Shown in pieces: positions 9,414-21,950 of a stretch of DNA of 64,000 nucleotides (position 1 is the stretch's first letter; every line of letters starts with the position of its first letter). The position numbers and the translations under genes were made by a program. The notes under the pieces were generated by a model. That model was not told the origin of the DNA and searched no databases. It saw nothing but the letters and a program-made list of their open reading frames with translations. The stretch is from Amphritea atlantica (GTDB taxonomy: Bacteria; Pseudomonadota; Gammaproteobacteria; Pseudomonadales; Balneatricaceae), in the NCBI GenBank assembly GCA_024397875.1, contig CP073344.1:3091001-3155000 (forward strand), read 5' to 3'.

Positions 9414-9947
9414 TCAGAAAAGCGCGAGCAGATTTAATCCAATGACCGAGGAGATCAGACCTAAAGCAGCCCCGGCAAGGATATCGGTGGGATAGTGCAC
9501 CCCCAGAAACACGCGGGCCAGGGCGATCAGACACGCCACTGTGTAGGCAGGTAACATTAATGCCGGATAGTAATAGCTGAGCACCGTGGCAAAAACAAAG
9601 GCGGCTGCGGCATGTCCTGATGGCAAACTGAACTTATCCGAAGGGGTAATCTGTGGTATCACATCGGCAAAACGGTCGCAGGGACGGTCACGCTTAATCG
9701 CTTGTTTAAGAAACATATAAACAGGCAACTCAATGGCAAACACAAATAATCCTGCTAACAGAAAATCAATACCCCGCTCAATTTCAAACCAGGCCACCAG
9801 CAGGCCGATAACAAGATAGACTCCGCCATCACCCAGTTTGGAGATCAGACGGCTTATTGTCGGCATCACCGGTAGCCTGCAGGTACCAAAACAGAGGTAG
9901 TACAGTGTGACATCAAATGCGACTATGCGTTGCTGCAGTGCGTTCAT
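9414..9947 (-). CDS. PAP2-family membrane phosphatase
   Basis: 177 residues with about five hydrophobic segments. The three phosphatase motifs are present: KQAIKRDRP, then LPSGHAAA, then ARVFLGVHYPTD, holding the catalytic histidines. PAP2 enzymes dephosphorylate lipid phosphates such as phosphatidate, PGP or undecaprenyl pyrophosphate. The substrate cannot be chosen from sequence. CCGGAACT precedes the ATG. Adjacent to the glycosyltransferase gene, probably in the same transcript. The 211-base gap upstream has no gene that I can see. Confidence 0.88.
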   Translation of the reverse strand: MNALQQRIVAFDVTLYYLCFGTCRLPVMPTISRLISKLGDGGVYLVIGLLVAWFEIERGIDFLLAGLFVFAIELPVYMFLKQAIKRDRPCDRFADVIPQITPSDKFSLPSGHAAAAFVFATVLSYYYPALMLPAYTVACLIALARVFLGVHYPTDILAGAALGLISSVIGLNLLALF

Positions 9948-10158
9948 AGTTCCGGACCAAATGTTTGCTGTTTGGCAACATTTTCCTCCAAAAACTATTA
10001 CAGAGTGATTAACAACTATTTAAGCTTCGGTGACAGACCTGCAGCAGATAAATGACCGAACCAAGAGCAAAACCAGTAACAGGAAGGCGGGAATTTTGAG
10101 CCAAGCCCCTGCCAGACTCAACTCTTAGAGTTAATGCTTATTAAACTACTATTAACAT

Positions 10159-11067
10159 TTAAGTATTGAGCCAGTCAGCAATGATACCCGCCAGCTTAAC
10201 AGGTGCCGTCAGCGGCATCATATGCCCTTCTCCGGGAACCGTAATCAGCTCAATCGGCTGCACTGCCTCAGATATAACCCGACGGCTATAACCAACCGAT
10301 AACACCTCATCCTGCTCCCCCTGAACCAGAGCCATCTGGAATGGGTGTTTGCGCTGCATAATCCCGGCCTTGTGGCTAAAAAGGCTGGCCAGTGTTTTAA
10401 AGGGATAATCCAGCACCAGCATGGGATCGCTATTGATCAGTTTACCTGCAGGATGCCCCGCCAGTAACTGATCATAGTCCACCATCCAGGAAAGTGGTAA
10501 CCGCAGCCCCGGAAACAGCATCGCGCTGCCCCAGGTCCACTGCCAGCCAAGCAGGTGAAACAGATCCGGGGGGACTTCTGTAGTTAACAGCGTGCCACAA
10601 ACAACCTTACTGATCCGCTCATCACTCTCTGCAGCAGCAACCGCCAGCAGAGCACCAATTGAGTAGCCATAGATATAACAGGGGCCATCGAAGCGCTGCT
10701 CCAGAGCATCAATCACCTGGGAGATGGTTGCTTGCACCGATTCAACCGTATAGACACCACGCTCGCCTCCAGAGTAGCCATGCCCCGGGGGGTCGATGGC
10801 GACCACATTGTAACCCTGCTGCGAAAGCGACCAGAGCATCTCGGCATAGAGTTCGCCATAGGTGCCGATACCCGGGAGGAACATCAGTACCGGAGCATCG
10901 ACATCATACTCATAAATCTCACAGTGTATTGGCAGCTCACCCACATGAAATGTCTCGCGCTTAGCCAGATAGAACTCACTACCCAGGGCCCGTTGCAGAT
11001 CTTCCCGGCTTGGGCAGACCTCCCCCCCCGTTGGGGTTGGCTTTAAAAGCGGCTCAAGAATTCCCAT
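10159..11067 (-). CDS. Alpha/beta-hydrolase
   Basis: 302 residues from the ATG at 11067 ([10 protein letters not shown]). The stop of mutM and this start share one base (TAATG), so translation is probably coupled; the alternative GTG at 11079 sits inside the only GGAG and is less likely. The nucleophile elbow is YGYSIGAL, the oxyanion strand LMFLPGIGTYGE, and the late GEGHMMPL supplies the catalytic histidine. No signal peptide is visible. A serine hydrolase or lysophospholipase-like enzyme of unknown substrate. Confidence 0.8.
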   Translation of the reverse strand: MGILEPLLKPTPTGGEVCPSREDLQRALGSEFYLAKRETFHVGELPIHCEIYEYDVDAPVLMFLPGIGTYGELYAEMLWSLSQQGYNVVAIDPPGHGYSGGERGVYTVESVQATISQVIDALEQRFDGPCYIYGYSIGALLAVAAAESDERISKVVCGTLLTTEVPPDLFHLLGWQWTWGSAMLFPGLRLPLSWMVDYDQLLAGHPAGKLINSDPMLVLDYPFKTLASLFSHKAGIMQRKHPFQMALVQGEQDEVLSVGYSRRVISEAVQPIELITVPGEGHMMPLTAPVKLAGIIADWLNT

Positions 11068-11879
11068 TATCGTTGACACTCCGGACAGTAAACAGTGGAT
11101 CGCTGGCCAAGACGGATCTCTTTCAGCGTAGATTTACAATGATGGCATAATTCACCGCCACGACCGTACACATTCAGTTGTTGCTTGAAATAGCCAGGCT
11201 TACCATCACCGCCGACGAAGTCCTTCAGTGTGGTTCCCCCCTGCTCTATGGCCCGGGACAGAACAGCCTTTATCTCATCTACCAGTCGCTTCAGTCTTGC
11301 AGCAGAAATATTCCCGGCAGCCCGTTTCGGGTGAATTCCCGCACTGAACAGTGCTTCATTGGCGTAGATATTACCCACACCCACGACAACCTGACTGTTC
11401 ATAATAAACTGTTTGATCGCCTGTTTACGTCCAGCGCAGCGTTGTTGCAGATAGTCTGCCGTAAAATCACTGCTCAGCGGCTCAGGTCCCAGCGCTTCCA
11501 GTAACAGATGCTGCTGCCCGGCAGGCTGCCACAATACCGAGCCAAACCGGCGCGGATCCGTCAACCGCAGCGCCATACCACTGTCGAGAACCAGATCGAC
11601 ATGGTCATGAAAGGCCGCTGGCTGATCAGAGGATACCATATAGAGACTACCAGACATCCCCAGATGGATCATTACCGAACCAGCCGACAGATTGATTAGC
11701 AGGTATTTCCCCCTTCGGGTTACCGAACTAATCCGGGACCCCACAACCCATGTAGACAACTGCTCAGGAACCGGCCAGCGCAATTTCGGCTGGCGAACCG
11801 TCAGCGCGGTGATCGTTCGCCCCTCAACATGGGGCTCGATGCCCCGACGGGTGGTTTCAACTTCTGGTAATTCTGGCAT
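11067..11879 (-). CDS. mutM: Formamidopyrimidine-DNA glycosylase MutM (Fpg)
   Basis: 270 residues. [13 protein letters not shown] carries the catalytic Pro2 and Glu3. Lys near residue 58 is in RRGKYLL. The [19 protein letters not shown] block and the C-terminal zinc finger [14 protein letters not shown]...CPEC are intact. It removes 8-oxoguanine and formamidopyrimidines and nicks the site (base-excision repair). The next gene starts on its stop codon. Confidence 0.97.
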   Translation of the reverse strand: MPELPEVETTRRGIEPHVEGRTITALTVRQPKLRWPVPEQLSTWVVGSRISSVTRRGKYLLINLSAGSVMIHLGMSGSLYMVSSDQPAAFHDHVDLVLDSGMALRLTDPRRFGSVLWQPAGQQHLLLEALGPEPLSSDFTADYLQQRCAGRKQAIKQFIMNSQVVVGVGNIYANEALFSAGIHPKRAAGNISAARLKRLVDEIKAVLSRAIEQGGTTLKDFVGGDGKPGYFKQQLNVYGRGGELCHHCKSTLKEIRLGQRSTVYCPECQR

Positions 11880-11923
11880 ATTCAGCGGACTTCAGATTAA
11901 TGGGTTCAGGTCTGAGCAGGCAC

Positions 11924-11951
11924 AAAAAAACCCGGACCAGCCGGGTTTTTT
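11924..11951 (-). terminator. Terminator after rpmB-rpmG
   Basis: AACCCGG-5 bases-CCGGGTT flanked by seven A and seven T, so it can work in both directions. On the minus strand it ends the ribosomal-protein message before mutM. Confidence 0.85.
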
Positions 11952-11968
11952 ATACTTAGCTCAGATTA

Positions 11969-12124
11969 TTACTTAATCTTAGCTTCTTTGTACATTACAT
12001 GCTGACGTACAACTGGATCGAATTTCTTCATTTCCAGCTTGTCAGGAGTAGTACGCTTGTTCTTAGTAGTGGTGTAGAAGTGACCAGTACCAGCAGAAGA
12101 AACCATCTTGATCTTATCGCGCAT
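11969..12124 (-). CDS. rpmG: 50S ribosomal protein L33
   Basis: 51 residues starting [20 protein letters not shown] and ending VMYKEAKIK, the standard cysteine-free L33. It lies 11 bases after rpmB and is cotranscribed with it; GGAGCACG before the ATG is the ribosome binding site. Followed by a strong terminator. Confidence 0.97.
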   Translation of the reverse strand: MRDKIKMVSSAGTGHFYTTTKNKRTTPDKLEMKKFDPVVRQHVMYKEAKIK

Positions 12125-12135
12125 AATCGTGCTCC

Positions 12136-12372
12136 TTAAACTTTAATGCCGTTCTTGCGAACGTCAGCCAGCACAACATCGATGCCTTTCTTATCGATGA
12201 TACGCATACCCTTGGAAGAAACGCGCAGACGTACAAACTTCTGCTCACTTTCTACCCAGAAACGGTGCCAGTGCAGGTTCGGCAAAAAGCGACGACGTGT
12301 ACGGTTCAGTGCGTGGGAAACATTGTTTCCTGTTACAGGACGCTTACCTGTAACCATGCAAACTCGAGACAT
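12136..12372 (-). CDS. rpmB: 50S ribosomal protein L28
   Basis: 78 residues, [20 protein letters not shown], with [20 protein letters not shown], the L28 signature. Full length. First gene of the rpmB-rpmG operon; the 212-base gap to radC must hold its promoter. Confidence 0.97.
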   Translation of the reverse strand: MSRVCMVTGKRPVTGNNVSHALNRTRRRFLPNLHWHRFWVESEQKFVRLRVSSKGMRIIDKKGIDVVLADVRKNGIKV

Positions 12373-12584
12373 GAAAATTACCTTTTAACTATAGTTTATG
12401 TAACCTTCTATCAGATACTTATTGGATCTTAAGCCATTGATCCCAGAATTAAATAGGGTGGCTGCAATATCCTCAGGCGGAGCGTCCAAACCAAAGACAA
12501 TAACCCGTACCGGTGGATAGAAGAGCGCGCATTGTACAGAAAACAAACGCTAATGGCTATACAGCCACACAATTATATTAACAG

Positions 12585-13265
12585 TCAAATTAACCCCCTC
12601 TCGGCAAGGGATACCGTGACTCCGCTACCGACCACCATGTGGTCCAGCAAGCGGATATCAACCAGACTCAGCGCCTCTTTGATCCGCTGAGTAATATTCT
12701 GATCCGCCAGGCTCGGCTCAGCAATACCGGAGGGGTGGTTGTGAGCCAGAATAATTGCCGCGGCATTATGACTCAGCGCCAGCTTAACCACCTCCCGGGG
12801 ATGAACTGTCGCGCTATCGATTGTCCCCTGAAACAACTCTTCAAAGCAGATCACCCGATGCTGACTATCCAACAGCAAACAGGCGAACACCTCGCGATTG
12901 CGGTCACTCAGCTGCAGTTGCAGATAATCTCTCACCAGATCTGGCGAGGTCAGCGCAGAATCCCGCTGCAATTGTTCGGCCTGACAACGCCGACTAATCT
13001 CCAGCACCGCCTGAAGCTGAACATACTTCGCCGGTCCCAGCCCTAGCTGCTGACAAAACGCTTGCTGATCCGCTTTAATTAAGGGTCTCAGACCGCCAAA
13101 ACGTATCAGCAGCTGCCGGGCCAGATCCACGGCACTACTCCCTTTCACGCCGGTACGCAGAAAAATGGCCAAAAGCTCACCATCAGACAGACTCGCAGCC
13201 CCCTGACGTAACAACTTCTCCCGGGGGCGCTCTGCCTCCGGCCAGTCCGTAATCGCCATGTTCAC
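12585..13265 (-). CDS. radC: RadC-family JAB-domain protein
   Basis: 226 residues. An N-terminal helix-hairpin-helix region ([18 protein letters not shown]) is followed by a JAB/MPN metalloprotease-like domain with [14 protein letters not shown], holding the metal-binding histidines and aspartate. Despite the name, a role in DNA repair is not established for the family. Divergent from coaBC, as in many gammaproteobacteria. Confidence 0.93.
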   Translation of the reverse strand: MNMAITDWPEAERPREKLLRQGAASLSDGELLAIFLRTGVKGSSAVDLARQLLIRFGGLRPLIKADQQAFCQQLGLGPAKYVQLQAVLEISRRCQAEQLQRDSALTSPDLVRDYLQLQLSDRNREVFACLLLDSQHRVICFEELFQGTIDSATVHPREVVKLALSHNAAAIILAHNHPSGIAEPSLADQNITQRIKEALSLVDIRLLDHMVVGSGVTVSLAERGLI

Positions 13266-13425
13266 ATCCCTGTGTTATCTCATTAAAAATCGATTTTCGA
13301 AAAGCCTCAATTAACCCGGGTTATTGTAGACCAGCCTCCTGATACTCGCTTCAGGAATGTAACTCAATCCAGGATAGTGGTATCGTATGCCTCCCAAATT
13401 ACCGCAGAAAATATAGTTACCCGGT

Positions 13426-14649
13426 ATGCAGAGACTGACTAACAGACAGATTGTTTTAGGTATCACTGGCGGCATCGCTGCCTATAAAAGCGCTGAACTC
13501 ACCCGTTTTCTGAAAAGCGCGGGAGCTGATGTTCAGGTGGTGATGACTCCGGCAGCAACAGAATTTATTACTCCCCTGACCATGCAGGCACTCTCGGGCC
13601 ATCCGGTACATCTGCACCTGCTCGACCCTGAGGCGGAAGCAGGCATGGGCCATATTGAGCTGGCAAAGTGGGCCGATATGGTTCTGATCGCCCCTGCCAG
13701 TGCTGATTTTATGGCACGCTTAGACGGCGGCCAGGGCAATGACCTGCTGAGCACTATCTGCCTGGCAACCGAAGCCCCTATCGTACTGGCACCGGCAATG
13801 AATCAGGCGATGTGGCGCGATCAGCAGACACAAACTAATGCCGCCAGCTTAGAGAAAAAAGGCGTACGTCTGCTAGGCCCGGGTGTGGGTGAACAGGCCT
13901 GTGGCGACACCGGTCCCGGGCGGATGCTTGAACCTGTTGAGATCGCGCAACAAACCGCAGCACTGTTTGACCGGGGAGCACTGAGTGGTAAACGGGTATT
14001 TATCACTGCCGGCCCCACCCGCGAAGCGCTGGATCCGGTACGCTATATCAGCAACCACAGCTCAGGCAAGATGGGTTACGCACTGGCTGAAGCGGCTGTT
14101 GACGCCGGTGCCAAGGTCACTCTGATCAGCGGTCCGGTTAACCTCCCGGCACCGCAGCGCTGTGAACGCGTCATGGTGGAAAGCGCCGAACAAATGCTGG
14201 CCGCATCGCTGAAACATATCGATGAGTGCGATATTTTTATCGCATCAGCCGCCGTGGCCGATTACCGTCCCGTTGCTGTTGCTGAGCATAAGCTGAAAAA
14301 AGGCAACGAAGAGATCATGGAACTGCGGCTGGTTAAGAATCCCGATATCGTTGCCAGCGTTGCGGCGCAACCGCAGAAGCCCTTCACTGTCGGCTTTGCC
14401 GCTGAAACCCGGGATGTCATCAGTTATGCACAGGATAAACTGGTCCGCAAAAACCTCGACCTGATTATTGCCAATGATGTATCCCGCAGTGATATCGGTT
14501 TCAACAGTGATGATAATGCGGTTACCGTCGTCAGCCACGCTGATGTTCAGCAACTGCCACTGTGCAGCAAACGCCGGCTGGCGGGTAAGCTAATTGAGAT
14601 CATCGCAGCACACCAGCACAGCAGCGCAGATAAAAAATCTTCTGCGTAA
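13426..14649 (+). CDS. coaBC: Bifunctional phosphopantothenoylcysteine decarboxylase/synthetase CoaBC
   Basis: 407 residues. The N-terminal flavoprotein (CoaC) half has [16 protein letters not shown], the catalytic-histidine block [16 protein letters not shown] and [10 protein letters not shown]. The C-terminal CoaB half begins at about residue 185 with [27 protein letters not shown] and carries KLKK. It performs two successive steps of coenzyme A synthesis. Complete, with no sign of a frameshift. In related genomes dut often follows; here only 105 bases separate it from algC. Confidence 0.96.
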   Translation: MQRLTNRQIVLGITGGIAAYKSAELTRFLKSAGADVQVVMTPAATEFITPLTMQALSGHPVHLHLLDPEAEAGMGHIELAKWADMVLIAPASADFMARLDGGQGNDLLSTICLATEAPIVLAPAMNQAMWRDQQTQTNAASLEKKGVRLLGPGVGEQACGDTGPGRMLEPVEIAQQTAALFDRGALSGKRVFITAGPTREALDPVRYISNHSSGKMGYALAEAAVDAGAKVTLISGPVNLPAPQRCERVMVESAEQMLAASLKHIDECDIFIASAAVADYRPVAVAEHKLKKGNEEIMELRLVKNPDIVASVAAQPQKPFTVGFAAETRDVISYAQDKLVRKNLDLIIANDVSRSDIGFNSDDNAVTVVSHADVQQLPLCSKRRLAGKLIEIIAAHQHSSADKKSSA

Positions 14650-14754
14650 AGAAGTAAACCCGCGCAATGGAGATGAGGCTATTAATAACGATCATGGAGA
14701 AACGATTTTGATTCTTCTGCCCGCCATTAATACAACGTCAGGGAAACTGAACCG

Positions 14755-17091
<2,337 letters not shown>

Positions 17092-17092
<1 letters not shown>

Positions 17093-17688
17093 TGGATGCA
17101 GATGTAACCGAGAAACCCTCACGGCGTGAACAGATTCTGCAGTCACTGGCGATGATGCTGGAAAGCGATCCCGGCGCACGAATCACTACCGCAGCCCTTG
17201 CCAGACATGTTGGTGTATCGGAGGCAGCGCTGTACCGCCACTTCCCCAGCAAAGCACGGATGTTTGAAGGGCTGATCTCATTTATAGAGGACACCATCTT
17301 CAGCCGGATCAACTTAATCACCGGTTCCGATGCTAATGCGATGAAACAGTGTGAGCAGATTCTCACCCTGCTACTGGCATTTGTCGAGAAGAACCCCGGG
17401 ATGGCGCGAATTCTTACCGGAGATGCCCTGTCCGGTGAAACAGACCGGCTGAGACAGCGCATCAATCAGTTTTTTGAGCGCATGGAAACCCAGCTCAAGC
17501 AAATTTTGCGTACCGCCGAACAAACCGAAGGACTGCGTACCGAGCTGCCCACAGGCGCGACAGCCAACCTGATGCTGGCCTGCGCAGAGGGGCGAATCCG
17601 CCAGTTTGTTCGCAGTGAGTTTAAAGCCCGCCCAACGATAAACTGGGCTGATCAGTGGGGCGTACTTGCTACCGCAGCCAGCCGCTAA
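17092..17688 (+). CDS. slmA: Nucleoid occlusion factor SlmA (TetR family)
   Basis: 198 residues. The N-terminal helix-turn-helix ([32 protein letters not shown]) is typical of SlmA. The middle part with [27 protein letters not shown] also matches. SlmA binds specific chromosomal sites and blocks FtsZ ring assembly over the nucleoid. TGATG-type overlap with argB. It complements zapE in this window as a second FtsZ-linked gene. Confidence 0.93.
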
Positions 17689-17726
17689 CCACCGAGCTTC
17701 ATTACAGCCCGGGACATTCTGAAAAC

Positions 17727-18494
17727 GTGATCATCGAACAACTTAGTCTGGTGATGATTTCGCTGCTGGCCAACGGTCTTTCCGCCATGGCTGGCGGCGG
17801 TGCTGGCCTGCTTCAACTACCAGTATTGCTGTTTCTCGGACTGAGCTTCAGCAGCGCACTGGCGACCCATAAAATCGCCAGTGTGGCGCTGGGAATAGGT
17901 GCAACCCTGCGCCACCTGCGAGAAAAATCCCTCGACCGACGCTTCTGCCTGTTTATTCTTGCATCTGGCCTTCCCGGAGTGATCACCGGCGGCGTACTGG
18001 TATTACAACTGCCGGAAGGCCTGACTATCCTCAGCCTGGGACTGCTCACCACAGGACTCGGCATCTATTCAATCTTCAAAACTCAGTTGGGCATGATCCA
18101 CCAGCCCCGCAACCGGGACTTTTACGGCATGTGTCTGGGGGGACTGGTGCTCTGCCTGATCGGTATTCTCAACGGATCCCTGACATCAGGAACGGGCCTG
18201 TTTGTGACTCTGTGGCTGGTTCGCTGGTTCGGACTGGACTATAAAACAGCGGTCGCCTATGTATTAATTCTGGTCGGTCTTTTCTGGAATGGTTCAGGCG
18301 CTATCACCGTTGCCCTGCAACAGCCGCCCCACTGGGAATGGCTGCCAGCACTGATTATCGGCGCTATCATTGGCGCTTATACGGGCACCCATATTGCGCT
18401 GATTCGGGGTAACGGCTTAGTAAAGCGGGTATTTGAAGCGCTGACAATCATCGTCGGAATAAAGCTGATTTATGACGCAACGCTACTGCTTTAA
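17727..18494 (+). CDS. TSUP-family (TauE/SafE) membrane permease
   Basis: About 255 residues with seven to eight hydrophobic segments. The N-terminal ANGLSAMAGGGAGLLQLPVLL and the mid-protein LNGSLTSGTGLFVTLWL are the two pseudo-repeated TSUP motifs. The family exports or imports sulfur-containing anions or organic sulfonates. The open frame begins at 17655 inside slmA; I prefer GTG 17727, where the hydrophobic part starts, but ATG 17754 is also possible. Its end overlaps the convergent deacetylase gene by 12 bases. Confidence 0.78.
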   Translation: MIIEQLSLVMISLLANGLSAMAGGGAGLLQLPVLLFLGLSFSSALATHKIASVALGIGATLRHLREKSLDRRFCLFILASGLPGVITGGVLVLQLPEGLTILSLGLLTTGLGIYSIFKTQLGMIHQPRNRDFYGMCLGGLVLCLIGILNGSLTSGTGLFVTLWLVRWFGLDYKTAVAYVLILVGLFWNGSGAITVALQQPPHWEWLPALIIGAIIGAYTGTHIALIRGNGLVKRVFEALTIIVGIKLIYDATLLL

Positions 18495-19373
18495 GGGGTG
18501 ACGACTGCCTTGCAGAGCCAGACGATCACGGCAGTGTCCTTCATGCCGGTCACAGTCATGATCCAGCTTGCGCTCAGCAAGCTGAGCTTCAAGCAGACGC
18601 CGGGCCTCAGCCTGCTGAAACAGGAATCCACTGGGTGCCACCAGCTGAATGCCCTGCTCACCTATTCGGGGTAAGGCGTCCTTAAGATAACGGATCGTAA
18701 CAGGGTAAGGGTGACAGATCAGCACGGCAAACCCCTGCTGCTGAGCCAGCTGCAGGCCATGACGAAACTGCTTATCAATAAACGCAGTGGTCTGCTCATG
18801 ATCCAGAAAAACATCACGCACCAGCCAGGGAATACCCCTTGAATAAGCAGACTTCCAGGCCACCGTCTCGCTGGTTGTCCGACTGTCGAGGAAAAACAGC
18901 CCCTGCTCTGCCAGCACTCCCATAACCCAGTCCATTTTCTCTCGCTGGTGAGTTAACAGGCTTCCCATGTGGTTATTCACACCGGTAACATGGGGAACCG
19001 AGGCGATATTATCCCGCAGGATATTCTCCAGCTGCGACCGGTTCTGATGCTCAGTTAATGCCCCCGGCCCTAACCTTAAATGCGCAGTATTCGCCATCGG
19101 TGCATGCAGCATCACCTCTTTACCCCGGCTGTAAGCCCTTTCAGCAAGCTCAACACTGTGGGGGGTATGAGGCAGAACGGCATAAGCAACCGGGCCTGGC
19201 AGGTCAATCGCTGCAATACCTTTCTCCAGACTATTGCCCAGATCATCAACGATGATAATCAGCCGCGCCGGACCTGTTTCAGCCATCACTGGCTGAAACA
19301 ATGTCAGCAGCACGGTCAGACCCACAGCGTAAAAACCTGCGAGCTTTCCAGTCATAAACGCCGGGGGTATCAC
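18483..19373 (-). CDS. Divergent polysaccharide deacetylase family protein (YibQ type)
   Basis: 296 residues with an N-terminal hydrophobic signal (about residues 10-31, cleavage after VMA) and RLIIIVDDLGNSLEKG, the altered NodB-like metal motif. MLHAPMAN and NNHMGSLLT follow. Probably periplasmic. The activity is unproven; relatives cluster with envC and ctpA, as here, which hints at cell-wall work. The GTG at 19373 overlaps the ctpA stop (GTGA); an ATG at 19355 is the alternative start. Last gene of the gpmI-envC-ctpA line. Confidence 0.83.
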   Translation of the reverse strand: MIPPAFMTGKLAGFYAVGLTVLLTLFQPVMAETGPARLIIIVDDLGNSLEKGIAAIDLPGPVAYAVLPHTPHSVELAERAYSRGKEVMLHAPMANTAHLRLGPGALTEHQNRSQLENILRDNIASVPHVTGVNNHMGSLLTHQREKMDWVMGVLAEQGLFFLDSRTTSETVAWKSAYSRGIPWLVRDVFLDHEQTTAFIDKQFRHGLQLAQQQGFAVLICHPYPVTIRYLKDALPRIGEQGIQLVAPSGFLFQQAEARRLLEAQLAERKLDHDCDRHEGHCRDRLALQGSRHPLKQ

Positions 19374-20707
19374 TGAGCCTGTGTATCGCTTTGTGACTGT
19401 CGCAAAGCCGCAGCTGATTTCACAACAGCGAGCCCTTTGAGCAGATTCAGCGCTTCATACAGCTGAAAATCACTTTCTACCGTCGAAACCGGCGGTTCAG
19501 TCGGATCAGACTCGTTTACTTTACCGTTTTCAAGGTGACCGCTGAGGTCACGCTCTTTAATGAAATTTCCAGAATCTTTAAGATTCACATCGGCTTCAGC
19601 CACATAGATATCAGGCACAATCCCCTGCGCCTGGATAGAACGGCCAAGCGGAGTATAGTAGCGCGCAGTTGTCAGCTTCAGCGCCCGCTGTTTAGTTAAA
19701 GGCAAAATAGTCTGCACTGAGCCTTTACCAAAGCTGTCGACGCCCATAATGACTGCCCGGGCCTGATCCTGAAGCGCTCCGGCAACAATTTCTGAAGCGG
19801 AAGCCGAACCCTGATTAATCAGCACAACAATGGGTACACTATTCTCGATCAGCGTATTCTGAGTGGCGTTGTAGCGTAACTCGGAATTGGCGACCCGCCC
19901 CTGGGTATAGACGATCAGCCCCTGATCCAGAAATGCATCGCACACCTCTACTGCAGCCCGCAACACGCCTCCCGGGTTATTACGCAGATCCAGCACCACA
20001 CCCGTCAACTCATTCTCCGCTTTCAGCTTTTCAATTGCCGATTGCAGGTCTTTGCCGGTATTCACCTGAAACTGGGTAATCCGCAAATAACCGATACTGT
20101 CATCAAGCATCCGCTGTTTCACACTGGCAACACGAATAATATCGCGCACCACAATAATCTCGAGCGGCTTATCTTCGCCATCACGGACAACGGTCAACAG
20201 CAGCTCAGAGCCAGGCTTGCCACGCATCAGTTTCACGGCATCTGCCAGCCCCATCCCCTGAACAGGCTGATCTCCCAGTTTGACAATCAGATCTCCGGCT
20301 TTTATACCGGCCCGTTGCGCAGGCGTATCGTCTATCGGTGCGATAACGCGGATAAAGCCATCTTCAAGGCCGACTTCAATACCCAGTCCGCCAAATTCAC
20401 CACTGGTGTGACTCTGCAGATCAGAAAAAGCGTCCGGTTCCAGATAAGCTGAATGAGGGTCCAGCCCGGTCAACATCCCCCGCACAGCATCTTCAAGCAA
20501 CTTGGCGTCGTCAACCGGCTCAACGTAGGCGTTTTTAATACGCTCAAAGACTTCAGTAAACAGACGGATCTCTTCCAGCGGAATCGTTTTAACCGCCTCG
20601 TTTTCCGGTGTTGCCTCTGCGGCAAACAGAGGGGCTGCCAACCCACTCAGCAGGCAGCCCAGCAACAGAGGTTTAGTCAGGCTGGATAGCTGTTGCTTCA
20701 GCGTCAT
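19370..20707 (-). CDS. ctpA: Carboxy-terminal processing protease CtpA (S41 family)
   Basis: 445 residues: signal peptide (cleavage near AAPLFAAE, residue 30), PDZ domain about 105-190, then the S41 core. LDLRNNPGG is followed by GSASASE with the catalytic serine at about 303, and SFGKGSVQ with the lysine at about 328; the 25-residue Ser-Lys spacing matches Prc. It trims periplasmic substrates, in Pseudomonas including peptidoglycan endopeptidases. It lies between envC and the deacetylase. Confidence 0.94.
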   Translation of the reverse strand: MTLKQQLSSLTKPLLLGCLLSGLAAPLFAAEATPENEAVKTIPLEEIRLFTEVFERIKNAYVEPVDDAKLLEDAVRGMLTGLDPHSAYLEPDAFSDLQSHTSGEFGGLGIEVGLEDGFIRVIAPIDDTPAQRAGIKAGDLIVKLGDQPVQGMGLADAVKLMRGKPGSELLLTVVRDGEDKPLEIIVVRDIIRVASVKQRMLDDSIGYLRITQFQVNTGKDLQSAIEKLKAENELTGVVLDLRNNPGGVLRAAVEVCDAFLDQGLIVYTQGRVANSELRYNATQNTLIENSVPIVVLINQGSASASEIVAGALQDQARAVIMGVDSFGKGSVQTILPLTKQRALKLTTARYYTPLGRSIQAQGIVPDIYVAEADVNLKDSGNFIKERDLSGHLENGKVNESDPTEPPVSTVESDFQLYEALNLLKGLAVVKSAAALRQSQSDTQAQ

Positions 20708-20760
20708 GGTTCATCCTTTTTATACATCTGTTAAATATGAAAACAGCATAACCGCTACAG

Positions 20761-21915
20761 CTACCTTCTCGCCAGCCATTTAAGCGGATCTGTAGAATTT
20801 CCCTTATAGCGTACTGCAAAATAAAGACCCGAGTCGTTACTGCCGCCACTATTGCCAACAGTCGCCAGTTGATCCCCCGCAGAAACCCACTCGCCCACCT
20901 CTCTCAAGAGGGACTCATTATGCCCATACAGGCTCATATAACCGCCCCCATGATCCACAATTGTAAGCAGACCATAGCCTCTTAACCAGTCAGCAAACAC
21001 CACCCGGCCATGGTGGATCGCCCGGACCGGCTGTCCTGCTTTTTGCGCCACCAGTATCCCTTCATAGCGAATACCATCGGTATTGTTGCCGAAGCGCCGA
21101 CTGATATGCCCTTTTGCCGGCCAGGGCAACTTGCCTTTCAGCTCCCGGAAGGAGCGCTCATCACCACCAATCGAGATCTTTTCAATTGACTCACGAATCT
21201 GAGTCAGTAACTTTTCCAGACGCTGCTGATCGGCCTTCATCGATTTCAGTTGCTGACCGCCGTCACTAAGCTTCACCTCGAGCTTACTCAAAACAGTACG
21301 GCGCTTCTGACGAACCGACTCCAGATCTTCCGAACGGGCCTTCAGCTGATCGCGACGATCAAAAATATCCTGTTGCGCAGAACGAATCTCCTGCTCTGCC
21401 CTGTCCAGCCGTATCAGTCCCTGACGAAATGACTCGAGTCGCTCAGAAAGAGTCTTATTGATCCGGTCGTAATAACGTAGCATACGGGAGACCTGCTCCG
21501 GATCACGCTGATTCAGCAATAACTGCAAACGGGGCTGACTGCCAGCTTTATACTGTTGCCGCAGTTGCTGCTCAAGGCCTGCCGCCTGCTGCTGCAACCC
21601 GGTCAGCAGTGGCTTTTTCTCCCGCTCCAGCTTACTTAGCCGTTTTTCAGCACCTTTGAGCTGTGCATTCAAACGCAAAATGTTCTGTGCCAGTTCCCCA
21701 ATACTCTTGTCGGTACGACGCAGATCCTGCTGTACAGAGGAGCGTTCCCCCTCTAATACATCCAGCGTCCGGGTCAGCTTCGTAATCGATTTCCTGAGGC
21801 TGGCAATCTCTTTCTCGGTGGCTTTTTCCTGGGCCGCATAAAGCGGCAGCCCCGGTGACAGCAGCAGAGTCGCTACAAGCGTTGCTACAAATGCGGTGCG
21901 TAATTTTATCAGCAT
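20761..21915 (-). CDS. envC: Murein hydrolase activator EnvC
   Basis: 384 residues. A signal peptide (residues 1-28), a long coiled coil (about 30-250, rich in Q, L, E and R) and a degenerate LytM/M23 domain (about 265-384) with GRVVFADWLRGYGLLTIVDHGGGYMSLYGHNESLL. LytM zinc ligands are incomplete, as in EnvC, which activates amidases AmiA/B at the septum rather than cutting peptidoglycan. It follows gpmI by about 35 bases. Confidence 0.93.
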   Translation of the reverse strand: MLIKLRTAFVATLVATLLLSPGLPLYAAQEKATEKEIASLRKSITKLTRTLDVLEGERSSVQQDLRRTDKSIGELAQNILRLNAQLKGAEKRLSKLEREKKPLLTGLQQQAAGLEQQLRQQYKAGSQPRLQLLLNQRDPEQVSRMLRYYDRINKTLSERLESFRQGLIRLDRAEQEIRSAQQDIFDRRDQLKARSEDLESVRQKRRTVLSKLEVKLSDGGQQLKSMKADQQRLEKLLTQIRESIEKISIGGDERSFRELKGKLPWPAKGHISRRFGNNTDGIRYEGILVAQKAGQPVRAIHHGRVVFADWLRGYGLLTIVDHGGGYMSLYGHNESLLREVGEWVSAGDQLATVGNSGGSNDSGLYFAVRYKGNSTDPLKWLARR

Positions 21916-21950
21916 ATACAGAAAGGCCGTTCAATGAACGGCCCGTATCC

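Noticed and set aside
9948..10158. Possible small RNA or gene in the 211-base gap before the PAP2 gene
   Set aside because: No hairpin with T-run, no open frame with ribosome binding site; looks like a plain promoter region.
17655..17726. Longer N-terminus of the TSUP permease starting inside slmA
   Set aside because: The extra residues are polar and unlike the family, and the overlap with slmA would be 34 bases.
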